Assembly: GCF_019097595.1 (NCBI RefSeq)
Contig: NC_080710.1
Location: 30,031,780-30,095,779 of the forward strand
DNA length: 64,000 bases
Reading direction: 5' to 3'
From: Hemibagrus wyckioides
Lineage: Eukaryota; Chordata; Actinopteri; Siluriformes; Bagridae
Of the stretch, positions 34,795 through 46,164 are shown piece by piece (within the stretch, counting starts at the first letter, position 1; each line of letters starts with the position of its first letter). Below the pieces are notes generated by a model. The model worked only from the letters and a program-made list of their open reading frames with translations. It was not told the DNA's origin and searched no databases. The translations under genes and the position numbers were made by a program.

Positions 34795-35715
34795 ATCTCA
34801 CCTGCTCTTGCAAATGTTTTGATCAATACCATGTGCTCCCACAGAAAGTTTGACCAATTCACCAGCTCCTGCAGAAAGTTTGACCAATCCCACCAGTCCC
34901 CACTGAAGGTTTGCCCAATCCCACTGCAGAAAGTTTGACAAATGCCACTCTCTCACACAGAAAGCTTGGTCACTCCCATTGCAGAAAGCTTGACCAATCC
35001 ACCAGCTCCAGCAGAAATTTTGACCAATCCCCACTGCTCTTGCAGAAAGTGCAACCAATCCACTAGCCCCTGCAGACAGTTTGACAAATCCCACTCTCTC
35101 TCTTTCTCGGACAGAAAGTTTGACCAATCCCACTCTCACACACAGAAAGTTTGACCAATCCCACCACTTCCCACAGAATGTTTGCCTGATCACATTGCAG
35201 AAAGTCTGACAAATGCCATTCTCTTAGACAGAAAGCTTGACCAATCCCATTGCAGAAAGTTTGACCAATCTGCCAGCTCCCACAGACGGTTTGCTTAATC
35301 CCACTGCAGAAGGTTTGAGAAATCCCAAGAGCTCTGACAGATAGTTTAACAAATCCCATCCACTCCTGCATAAAGTTCAACAAATCGCACCTGCAGAAGG
35401 TTTGACCACTCCTACCAACTCTTGCTAACCATTTTACTATTCCCATTCACTCCCACAGAAGTTTTACCAATCCTAGCTGTACTTGCTGAAAGTTTGGCCA
35501 ATCCTAATAAGTCTTGCAGAAGGTTTTACCATTCCCACCCACTCCTGCAAAATGTTTAACCAATCGCACCAGCTCCCACAGAGTTTGACCAATCCTACAC
35601 TCGCCTGCAAAAGGTTTGACCAATTACGCAAACATCTGCAGAACGTTTTACCATTCCCACCTGCTTCCACAAAAAGTTTGACCAATATCACCTGCTCCCA
35701 CCTGCAAAATTTTTA
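34795..35715 (+). repeat. CCAAT-bearing minisatellite, about 30 units
   Basis: The core unit is CAGAAAGTTTGACCAATCCC plus a variable ACCAGCTCCTG-like part, averaging about 30 bp with short (about 24 bp) and long versions. I count about 30 recognisable units, of which about 16 keep an exact CCAAT on the plus strand. A five-unit block around TGACAAATGCCACTCTC (34936) recurs about 271 bp later (35207). Leu/Val/Gly-rich minus frames of 72-131 codons are artefacts. Confidence 0.93.
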
Positions 35716-36699
35716 AACGATCTTAGTTAGATCTATTTCTGAAAAGACGAAGCTGTTTGTTCTGTATTTTGGAAAAAGCTGTTTGTTGTGTGGGTCTTTT
35801 TGGTGGAGAAATAGTGTGTCTTGTGCTCTGAGCTGTTTTCAGCCCCATTTCACCCTTTTTCCATTTAACTGTTAAATGTTCTGGAAAAAATTTACAAAAA
35901 GACTTACACAGCCTCCTCAGTGTAGGTCTAGTACTGGTTTAAGTACCAGCCCTTATTACATCAGTATTTCACCAACTTGTCCTTCCAAAAAAGTTTTCAA
36001 CACACCTTTTTCCTCCGATCTGCTGTGTCAAACTGAGATGTCTTGTGACCAGCTCTTCCTCATCATAGGGCTGCAGATTTCCCCAGGGCTTGTTTTCTCT
36101 TCCTTTGACTCCCGCATCCATTTTGTCATCCACCACCCACATCTCAGAGTTCGCAGTAAGCCTCTTATCCGCTGCGCTCCATTATCCTCCCAACACTACT
36201 GCACAGTAAACTTCACCACCATCTATCAGCCTCAGTGCCGCTGCAGGCCCTCGTGGGTGGAAGCAGGCTCAGAAAAGAGCCACCGCAAAAATTCCTCGTC
36301 CCCTTGACATGGACGATTGGGCACTAGTGAAGAAATCTGCCAGAACCACTTATCCAGGACTGGTGGGTCAAGCACAAATACATTTGACTCACAGCAAGGT
36401 GCAGGTGAAAAAGCCTACAGAACAGAAACGAAAGAAAATACAGACAAAAAGAAATAAACCCCGGTTCGTACTTTAGATCCATCAGTCTGATGACATTAGG
36501 ATCATAATGATTCCTGAGCATAGCCTCCAGTTAAAAACCTCTCTGTGAGAGCAATTTGGACCAAGTCCCATTTTTCACTCATATAATTTGTCTAAAACGG
36601 TGTGTTGATTTATATACTGTTAGGTAAGTGTATGTATGTGGATGCGATTGATGAAATAATCTCATTTACTAAGTTAATGACCCTTGTCAATACGTGTTG
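35716..36699. other. Unique sequence with the longest non-repeat open frame, not called as a gene
   Basis: A 143-codon plus frame (35876-36307) is Ser/Pro/Cys-rich with no signal peptide, domain or periodicity that I recognise. At this length one or two such frames are expected by chance in 64 kb. No splice context or start context stands out. Confidence 0.4.
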
Positions 36700-37160
36700 T
36701 GGCTGGATGATAAATTGTACCTTTGAACGCTACACTTTCACCACCTGCTTCATTAATTAATCGATTCGGAGATTTTCTCTATGCAGGCAGATTTTGAACA
36801 AAACTATTCATAACCTTGTAGTGATTCATTTTTAATGTGCCAATACAGAAATTGCAGTAGCAGTGAAAGGCTCGTTAATTCTTGAAAACCTGATTTACTT
36901 TGTTATGTATGTATCTCTCTGTGGATTTATTTCTCACTTCTCATTAATAGACACTGGAACAGTGTTGGGAAATCTTAGTCCAGGCCTTGATAGGCTCCCT
37001 ACAGAGTCAGGGAGAGGGGAAAAGGGTTCTGCTTGCGCAAACTGCCTTATTAAACTCATTACATCTCACAGGGGACGGCAAATTAAGGGCGCCTTCTTCT
37101 CCACACTGTTTTCTGATAAAACTACCATTATGCTACTCCGGTAATAAGCAGCAGTGACGG
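36700..37160. other. Candidate conserved non-coding element
   Basis: TTCATTAATTAATCGATTCG, GGCTCGTTAATTCTTGAAAA, CTTATTAAACTCATTACATC and GGCAAATTAAGGGCGCC lie in a mixed-composition, repeat-free stretch. The plus frame 36863-37144 crossing it has no recognisable domain. TAAT-core density suggests homeodomain binding, which is inference. Confidence 0.35.
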
Positions 37161-38277
37161 AGACTGTGGAGTTTAGTTAAACAGTGCAGCTTTATAAAGC
37201 TGTGAACACTGAAGAAGGTCTTAATGTTTATGGTGAAGTGTGTAACTCGGTGGGTTTCCAGTTTCTACCCAGTCTGAGGCCACACTCATGAATGCCTTTA
37301 AATAGTAAATAGAAACATGAATTTGTAGGAAATACATGAGATGGAAATATGAATGTATATTGAAATATATTTTTAAAAAAATGATATATAAAATTTGCAT
37401 TTGCATAAACTATTTGCATCAGAGTGAAAATAAAAAGACAGAACCGATTTACTCTCCAAATTCCCACTTGCAGTTGCAATGGAGTGGTGAAAATCGAGCT
37501 CTTGGCCAAATTCCACTTGAACAGCTGACATATTTAAGTCATATTTACAAGTGGAAAATCCAGGCATCTGGATGCCACACAAGCTTAAGTGCCTTTAAAA
37601 CTTTTTTCCAGTCATGAAAATTGGTGGTGTGTATTTTCAGTTTGTTGTTTTAGTTGTTTCTGAAAAGTTCTTTGAGTAGAAAACAGTACAGAGAACAGAG
37701 CAGTGTCAGCATGGGGTGTGAATCCTGGCTCTGATTGAGGTTCCTCAACCTCAGCTACATCGCTCCAGTTCATAATTGGCTTCAACTGGAAATGAGTGAG
37801 ATTTTTTAAATCCTGCTTACACTATTATCTGAGTTTGACCTGCCTGCAATATTTTCTAATAAACTTGATTTGTGATATTTCCCAAAAGTATAAATAAACT
37901 AGTAGCTTCCTAAATATATTCTCTATACATACAGTATTTACTGTACATAGCAGCTATAGTAGAAGGTAAGCATAAATTTAAAGGGGATCAGCAAATTTAC
38001 TATATATTTTTAAACACAGTATGTTCTTGTACAACTGCTTGACACACAAAGCATTGTTTGTTTTAAAGCTAATTTTAGCCTAATTGCCTTCTTGAACTCA
38101 AACCTATGCATATACTGCAAGCACTTTTGAGCCAGTTTTACTTACATCGCTAATTATAATACAGTTAATTTTCTACATTATTATAGTTTGAGACTAAGGT
38201 TAGCTTAGCTTATCTAGGTTCTAATTTTATGATATAGTATTTTAACTGGAAGAATTTGGCTAGTAAACCTGCCTAGC
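37161..38277. other. No recognisable feature
   Basis: AT-rich. CCTCAACCTCAGCTACATCG and GTTCATAATTGGCTTCAACT at 37743-37791 weakly resemble 49400-49445 (CCTCAGCCTGAGCTACATCA, GTTCATAACTGGTATCAGC), perhaps an old repeat pair. Overlapping frames at 37228-37617 have no recognisable domain. Confidence 0.45.
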
Positions 38278-38780
38278 ATGTTTGCACCCTTATATCGGTT
38301 ATACACTATATTGGCAAAAATTTTGGGACACCCCTTCAAATCATTGAATTCAGATGTTGTTTTTCAGGGGTTGTGCTCGGCCCCTTAGTTGCAGTGAAAG
38401 GAACTCTTAATGCTTCAGCTTCATACCAAGACATTTTGGACAATATCATGCTCCCAACTTTGTGGGAACAGTTTGGGGATGACCGCTGCCTGTTCCAACA
38501 TGACTGCACACCAGTGAACAAAGCAAGGTCCATAAAGACATGGATGAGTGAGTTTGGTGTGGAGGAACTTGACTGACCTGCACAGAGTCCTGACCTCAAC
38601 CTGATAGGACCTTAAAATTGTCCAAAATGTCTTGGTATGCTGATGCATTAAGAATTCCTTTCACTGCAACTAAGGGGCCGAGCCTAACCCCTGAAAAACA
38701 ACACCTGAATTCAATGATTTGAAGGGGTGTCCCAAACTTTTTGGCAATATAGTGTATAACCGATATAAGGGTGCAAACAT
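38278..38780. mobile_element. Foldback Tc1-like element: long inverted repeat around a transposase fragment
   Basis: The Tc1-type terminus CACTATATTGGCAAAAATTT with its TA is at both ends, but the inverted repeat is far longer than the terminus. The left arm 38278-38444 and right arm 38617-38780 are about 165 bp each. They differ by roughly seven substitutions and one 3-nt indel. The arms include about 24 bp outside the TA (ATGTTTGCACCCTTATATCG) and, inside, coding sequence of the transposase. The 172-bp loop holds the catalytic-domain fragment. Confidence 0.92.
38373..38614 (+). pseudogene. Tc1-like transposase fragment inside the foldback element
   Basis: The frame 38373-38576 reads through PLVAVKGTLNAS, YQDILDN and MLPTLWEQFGDDRC to LFQHDCTPVNKARSIKTW and FGVEELD. 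These are hallmark blocks of the C-terminal half of Tc1-family DDE transposases, and the Asp of QHD is the second catalytic residue. The conserved Trp codon that follows is TGA. Beyond it PAQSPDLNLIG keeps the PDLNP-like block, with Gly where the catalytic Glu should be after 34 residues. The N-terminal DNA-binding half and the first Asp are gone. The first 72 bp of the fragment lie in the left inverted arm and so are duplicated in antisense in the right arm. It cannot make an active enzyme. Confidence 0.85.
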
Positions 38781-40003
38781 CTGAACTGTGAATCTAAAGC
38801 TAGTTATCAGTCAGATTTCGTTAGTTTGAGGCAAACGTGAAGTCAGTGAAAATTCAGTTCAGTTAATAAAATAATATTTAATAATATGGTGATGAAAATT
38901 GGACTGAATACTAAAGATCTTTAATGTAGAATGTGTATTTTTGTGATATAATTTAAAATAAACATTGAAAATGTGCTAATGTATGCAGTGAAATGGAAGA
39001 TTATACTGAAAGATGTTTAATTTGTGTGGCTGTAACTGAATGCTTGCTGTTTAAAAAAAAATAAATAAAAAATACGGACTTGACCTTTGTAGCAAACCTC
39101 AGTTATATGAGGCAGAACTTCTTAGGGAAGAAACTGAAGAGCCGAGCTGCTTTTCTTTATTAAATGTGTCAGTCCTTCACAGCTCGAGCTCTCAGCCAGG
39201 GTTAAATCCATAATACTGCAATAATTCTGCACTTGATAACAAGTCACCAATCACAGCTGTGAAAAAGAGAAGCTCTGAAATGAAAGTAGCCCACACTCAC
39301 ACTTACTCAAATTACATTCCCTCCTATCATTTGGACTGAAAATACACAGTGCTGAACAAATTAAAGCAGATTGCTTAACCAACACCCCAGGCCTTTCAGT
39401 TCTATACAGCTTTAAAAAAAATCACTTTTCATGATTCTGCCAGTGATCCTTTATAGAGGGAGAAAATCATTCAATTTTATTATTAAAAAAGTAACTAACT
39501 GCAACCAGTTTCATTTGAAGGAAAGGCTAAAGTTTATTAAATCTGACATTTCTATGTCCACTCATTTTTCTCGGAATGAACCTTTTGTTAGCAAGAAAAG
39601 GATAAAGATGTGTATGTGTGTGTATATATGTATCCAGAAGGCACGTGTTGCACCATTTGTTTTAATTTCTTCTGAGGATTAATGCAAAAAAAAAAAAAAG
39701 ACAATTTATCATCCTGGAAAATAATCAGATAAGGTTATGATGTGATGTCTGACAACAGATTTACTGTTACGACCCAAAAGTTGATTATTTTCCTACAACA
39801 GCACATCCTGTACTTACATTTATCGTTGTGGAACGTCTGGAAAACAAGTTTGATCTCATTATCACTTACATTATAGCAGCTATAATAATAATAATGAAAA
39901 AAAAATAAGTCACACACCTCGTCACCATGTTACAGAAAACCTTAAAGCATCTCCTCTGTGCTGAAGACAGAAAGGTCCGAAAATTTAAATTTACAGCTTT
40001 ATA
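38781..40003. other. No recognisable feature
   Basis: AT-rich sequence with poly-A runs at about 39052-39064 and 39686-39699. An 83-codon plus frame (39431-39682) has no recognisable domain. Confidence 0.45.
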
Positions 40004-41208
<1,205 letters not shown>

Positions 41209-41275
41209 CTGGAGATTCATTCAATTCATTATATAAATGTTCAAGAAACAAGAAATTTCAAGAAATTTATATATG

Positions 41276-41381
<106 letters not shown>

Positions 41382-41607
41382 CCACTCAGTGGTTATAAGT
41401 GAATTAGTCATTATTATAGAAACAGTAATGTAAATGAGCTCATTAATATTAATTTAATACAATTTTTTTTTCTTATGGACAGAACCTTCTGTCATAAAAA
41501 AAAATATTAATAATTTACCATTCATAATCAAGAATTATTGCACTGCACTGTAGTATAATAGAAACTGAAGCATATATTTGCCTTGATGTGTAACTGGATC
41601 ATTTCCT

Positions 41608-41616
41608 AATAATAAT

Positions 41617-41647
<31 letters not shown>
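41608..41647. repeat. (AAT)n microsatellite
   Basis: About 12 AAT units with one interruption. Confidence 0.93.
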
Positions 41648-41794
41648 CACTCTGTCACATGATGAACAACCTTTGTAATTTTGCTTACATCATAGAATCG
41701 TGATTCAGGTCGCAGTTTTCCGGTTCCTTTCTTTAAGACCCACAGCCAGGTCATATTTTATTTCAGGGTTGCCAGGGTTATGTTTTTAACCAAT

Positions 41795-42233
41795 TCGTAC
41801 CAGTACACTGCTGTTTCATTTCACCAGCAGAATGGAATTGGACATATGGGAAGTTTTCAATCAGTATTAACAAATGAATGATTTTCTGGTCACAAGTCTG
41901 ATATAAAATTTCAGTGTGAGACGTGTCTTTTTCCCTCTGTTGGATAACATTACACAAAATTGTATTGGATGAAAATAAATTTTAGCTGCTTATGAACAAC
42001 AATTGGAGCATCAGCAGAAATTTCTTTGAATATACAAACTTTTTTTGGAGCTTTTCTATGACTATATCGCCCCTAGTAGACTAGGGGGAAAAAACAGAAA
42101 TACTTATGAAACACTATAAATTCTTAAAGCTCTGACTGTCTACTTTCACATGATCTTCATATTAACCACCACTGTGGAGTGGAACATGTCAAAGACATTC
42201 AATACTCAACATGGACACAACAAAACAGGAGGG
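41795..42233 (+). repeat. Dispersed repeat family X, copy B
   Basis: CCAGTACACTGCTGTTTCAT corresponds to the start of copy A. AGTTTTCAATCAGTATTAAC, TTTTTCCCTCTGTTGGATAA, TCTTCATATTAACCACCACT, ATGGACACAACAAAACAGGA follow in the same order. This is the most diverged of the three copies and lacks the GGGTTTGATATCAACATT block. Confidence 0.85.
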
Positions 42234-43359
42234 GACTTCATTTTTTGGCCTCTTGGAAAAAATAATATCAAATTGAGCTAGGTTTGGTATTAAAATGCTA
42301 ATAGCAAATCAAACTGTCTGCATGCTTGATTAAAAAGCCTGCAGTTTACCCAGATCTTGCTTTGAAGCAGATAATTAAAATGACTATACATTACTGCCCA
42401 TGTACCGCAATTATTTGCAAGTGCTTGCACTTTACTGCAATTATCTGTCATTATCACAATTATTTATATTAGACCGTTATTTGCACAGCTGCATTTGCTA
42501 TCTGCATTTGTAATCACCGTATCATCATGCTGCTAACCTCTACCTGTAACCTCAATTAACCTTGATTACCTTTTTCATTACATCATATTGTTATCCTGTA
42601 CAATGTTATCTTAACTTATTGCACCATGTCCTTATTTATTTCATTTAACTCCTGTAGCTATTTGTACAACTGGTTGGATGTTAACTGCATTCCCTCGCTT
42701 CTGTCCTCATAGATGGGCAAATTAATTAATTAATTATTAATAATTAATCCTATCCTAACCTACTATACTTATAAGAGCATGTTCATGATCATTCAATTCT
42801 ATGTGTTTCTTCAGATTTACCTTCAGAATGTCTGGTAAATGTTCTCAGTATGTTAGACAGAATATGTGGACTGTGGTGTGGATACTTGCTCTTCCAGATG
42901 ATTTCTACAGACATAATTATTCTACATAATAATATGGCGTTATAGAAAAGCATATGTAGGGCTATAGTGAAACTGCCTTTATCAAACCAAGACAAGTCCA
43001 AGACCGGGACTTAAAGAAGGTAAGATTCAAGATTCTATTTGTCACATGCGCAGTTATACACAATATACAACTTGTAGAGCAATGGAAACCCTGCCTACTC
43101 ACCCTATAGAAACAATAAGAAAATAGAATTTGATGTGCAATTAGGTTACCAAGACCAACACTTATCAAATACTTTTCTAAACCAAAACTAGCTGGCTTCA
43201 TTTGTGCATTGCTCAAATGGCTGTTTTCTAGAAGATGGAATTACCTCACAGCATGAACATGATATGAGACCAAGAGCAAATTTATCAAGATAAATACCCA
43301 AGACACTGTACAAGTACTAATGACAATACATTTGAGACAAGCCAGTATATATTTGGATA
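42234..43359. other. AT-rich, with a possible retroposon-tail fragment
   Basis: GATTCTATTTGTCACATGCG and CAGTTATACACAATATACAA at 43031-43070 resemble, in inverted orientation, a common teleost tail ending GACAAATAAA. The rest (42234-43020, 43090-43359) shows no structure that I recognise. Confidence 0.35.
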
Positions 43360-44000
43360 AACACATTTTTACAATGGACATTGTCTCATTTACATTTCTG
43401 GCATTTGGCAGACACGCTTATCCAGATCAGCTTACATTTTCATCTCATTTTATACAACTGAGCAATTGAGGGTTAATTGAGGGTTGCTCAGGGGCCCAGC
43501 AGTGGTAGCTTGGTGAACTCACAACCTTCTGATTAGACGTCCAACACCTTAACCACTAAGCTACCACATCCCCAGCAGCTTTACTTATGTAAAGCAGCTT
43601 TACATAAGTAAAGCATAAGTAATATTTATCCCTAAAGACAAGCCTGAAGTGAAAGTGGTAAGGAAAAACTCCCTGAGATGATCTGAGGAAGAAACCTTGA
43701 GAGGAACCAGGCTCAAAAGTGAACCTCATCCTCATTTAGGAGACACTGGAAGTAAATAATGTAAATGTAAATAATATCCTTTCTACAACAGTTTATAGTC
43801 ACATGGAATTGTGCAACCAAGACATCCTGAGAAACTAAAAGGTCAGTGTAGTTTCTGAGTTCATTATAAATTTAACACTGATTTCTTCCTGCTGAAGTGG
43901 TCAAATGTTCACCGATGAAGACCAGAGCACAAAGCTGGCCACCGCAATGGCTGTTCAAAAGACAGTGTGATAGTCTCATAATGATTCTGTCCACAGCATT
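43360..44000 (-). repeat. Dispersed repeat family Z copy, split by a V-SINE
   Basis: The inverted tail piece TTTTTACAATGGACATTGTC (43366-43385) is separated from GTAAAGCAGCTTTACATAAG (about 43589) by the V-SINE. It continues GATGATCTGAGGAAGAAACC, CCTCATCCTCATTTAGGAGA, CATGGAATTGTGCAACCAAG, GATGAAGACCAGAGCACAAA and ATGGGTCACAGGCTGTC, as in the 26335 copy. Confidence 0.75.
43388..43573 (-). mobile_element. V-SINE, near full length, inserted in family Z
   Basis: Inverted modules run from TTTACATTTCTGGCATTTGG through CGCTTATCCAGATCAGC (GGATA loop in reverse), CAACTGAGCAATTGAGGGTT, GGGCCCAGCAGTGGTAGCTT and CTCACAACCTTCTGAT to CACCTTAACCACTAAGCTAC. A short local duplication, GAGGGTTAATTGAGGGTT, lies in the middle. 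Confidence 0.9.
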
Positions 44001-44111
44001 GCCATGGGTCACAGGCTGTCAAAAGTGTATATGCACCATAGTAACCTAGTCTACTTATACTGAAAAATATCCACATCTCCCTTTTCATCATGCCAAACTT
44101 ACACTATTTGG

Positions 44112-44283
44112 GCTAATTGGGTTAGTGGTCAAGGCATTGGACTACTAATCACTACTAACTAAGGTTGTGAATAAGAATGCCGGACCACCAAGCTGCCACT
44201 ACTAGGCCCATAAACATGGCCCTACAAATGAGATAAATGTACTTTGCTCTGGATAAGGGCATATGCCAAATGCTGTAAATGTT
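44112..44283 (+). mobile_element. V-SINE, near full length
   Basis: GGTTAGTGGTCAAGGCATTG (A-box region), AAGGTTGTGAATAAGAATGC (degraded B box), CACCAAGCTGCCACTACTAG and the tail CTTTGCTCTGGATAAGGGCA. It ends CCAAATGCTGTAAATG. The stem-loop is intact. Confidence 0.85.
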
Positions 44284-44411
44284 AAAGTATGATAAAGTAA
44301 GGTTGGATATTTAGAGATCTGGCATCCTTGGTTACCAATATTACATGTTCATAAGTAATTTGAAGTGTATGTGGAGCATTCTGTATACTTCACATAAACA
44401 CATTCTGTACA

Positions 44412-44412
<1 letters not shown>

Positions 44413-44443
<31 letters not shown>
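44413..44443. repeat. (CA)n microsatellite
   Basis: About 15 CA units. Confidence 0.97.
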
Positions 44444-44447
<4 letters not shown>

Positions 44448-45139
44448 TGTTATATGAAAAGCCCCAGGGGTTTCCATCACCTCAATACCAGTGTTGGGCA
44501 GCTTTCCTGGTCCAGAGGGATGAGATACCCAATCAATACAGTCTGAGCCCCCAATCGCCTGAGGTCCACATTCAGCACTCATCTAGAATGGTATAACAAC
44601 ACAAGCTGAAAAACAATGAAAAAAAAGAAACGTGTAGGTTAGAGTTGTTTATTAGTTCGGAGGTGAAGGCTTACTTTCAGTAATATACTGAGTGTATAAT
44701 ACATTGTTGGATATGAGTGTAGTTCTACACTGCAGGCTGACTAAGGATGATTTCATTTGGTACACTTGCTTGGGGGTTTGCCCCAGTCTTATCCTTGACT
44801 AGCCTGCTTTTATACAGAATTGTGTTAAACCAAGACATGCTATAGTTGTGCAATGCTTTCATCATAAGCATGAGTACAAATGGATAAAATTGTATGCTTT
44901 GAGCTTTTTCTGGCAGTGATTTCTTTTTCTTTCTTTTTTTTTTCCAAGTAACCTATTTTCTTCCAATTTATTCATTTGCAGATTCATACCCTGTAGCTGC
45001 AGTAGTTCTCCTCTATCACACATCTACCAACCAGGATATGCTTCTTCTGGGAATCTCCTGCATCTTTGAAACATTGTTAGGAAATATAATGCTGTTATAG
45101 GAATAATAAGGTTTTTTTGCCAATAGGACAACTGATGTT
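44444..45139. other. No recognisable feature
   Basis: Mixed sequence with a T-rich run at about 44930-44942. A plus frame starting in the CA region has no recognisable domain. Confidence 0.45.
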
Positions 45140-45420
45140 CAATTCAATTATATTTACAGAGTAGTTTTCAATAGTTGACATTGTCACAATGCAGCTTTAC
45201 AGAAATCCATAAGTAGACTTAGATTTTATGAACATGCCAGAGGTGACAATTGCAAAGCAGAAACTCTCTGAGATGACCTGAGGAAGAAACCTTGAGAAGA
45301 AACTCAAATGGATAGCAATCTTCTCCTGACAATGTGATATAGCAGGGCTCTAGTTCAGACTCCTGATCATCACAGCCATATGTGGTTCTTCCACAAAATA
45401 TTACCACAAAGCTGGAAGCA
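45140..45420 (-). repeat. Dispersed repeat family Z copy
   Basis: It begins with the inverted tail TTCAATTCAATTATATTTAC, then GTTGACATTGTCACAATGCA, GCTTTACAGAAATCC, TCTGAGATGACCTGAGGAAG and AAACCTTGAGAAGAAACTC. The 5' part is lost. Confidence 0.7.
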
Positions 45421-45701
45421 GACAATTGTCTAGAATGAACCTTAACCCTTTCTGTGCTTGTGATTCACTTTCTGCTGCTGTGGACCCTATAGATTTTCAC
45501 TTCCCTAGACATAACATTTACTCCTGAAATCTGTTGAGCTACACATGCTACAATCCTGAGATAGCAGTCATCATGACCCCTTCTCAGGACCTGCCTGAGC
45601 CATCCTGATGTCCTACTTTTGGTTAGAGTCTCATCATTTGGAGCTAGCTCACTGCTGCTGCTGATGGACCACATGGACAGACTAGAGATACATAAGCTTG
45701 T
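45421..45701. other. No recognisable feature
   Basis: Spacer carrying a 69-codon minus frame (45465-45674) with no recognisable domain. Confidence 0.4.
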
Positions 45702-45870
45702 GTTTTTGGTAACTCAGTGGTTAAGGTGTTGAACTTCTAATCGCTAGGTTGTGAGATTGAATCCCAGGTCCACCAAGCTGCCACTGCTGTGTGCTTAAGT
45801 AAGACCTTTAACCCTCAGTTGTATAAAATGAGATAAAAATGTTATTGGTGCTGTACAATGCTGTAAATTC
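45702..45870 (+). mobile_element. V-SINE with eroded tail
   Basis: AACTCAGTGGTTAAGGTGTT, GGTTGTGAGATTGAATCCCA, CACCAAGCTGCCACTGCTGT and TAACCCTCAGTTGTATAAAA are clear. The tail is GTTATTGGTGCTGTACAATG, so the stem-loop is lost. Confidence 0.85.
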
Positions 45871-45876
45871 TTCTGT

Positions 45877-46067
45877 GGGGGATGTGGTAGCTTAGTGGTT
45901 AAGGTGTTGGACTTCTTTAAAGGTTGTGAGTTCATATCCCAGGTCTGCAACTGCTGGGCCCATGAGCAAGGCCCTTAACCCTCAATTGCTCAGTTGTATG
46001 AAATGAGCTAAATTGTAAATTGTTCTGGTTAAGGGTAGCCGCCAAATGTCAGAAATGTAAATAAATA
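45877..46067 (+). mobile_element. V-SINE, head to tail with the previous copy
   Basis: GGGGGATGTGGTAGCTTAGT and GGTTAAGGTGTTGGAC (A box), GGTTGTGAGTTCATATCCCA (B box), GCAAGGCCCTTAACCCTCAA, then a tail TGTTCTGGTTAAGGGTAGCC in which GGATA has become GGTTA. Confidence 0.88.
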
Positions 46068-46164
46068 TGATTACTGTAGATGGTATCACTTAGAAACATG
46101 GCACTGGACTGCAAATGCCATGAACAGTTCTGCACTCAAGTGTCCATCAGTGACTATCATTTCT

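Noticed and set aside
34795..35715. Possible CRISPR-like array of about 30-bp repeats
   Set aside because: Repeats are degenerate, the intervening parts are not unique spacers, and the context is a eukaryotic genome.
34798..35716. Repetitive Leu/Val/Gly frames on the minus strand and Pro/Ser/Asn frames on the plus strand
   Set aside because: They are translations of the CCAAT minisatellite. Units are not multiples of three throughout, so frames shift and stop.
35876..36307. 143-codon open frame as a possible gene
   Set aside because: No domain, signal or splice context is recognisable, and its length is within chance expectation for a 64-kb window.
45877..45960. tRNA-like A and B boxes in V-SINE heads as possible tRNA genes
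   Set aside because: No cloverleaf with paired acceptor and anticodon stems can be drawn, and the segments are attached to SINE bodies and LINE-type tails.
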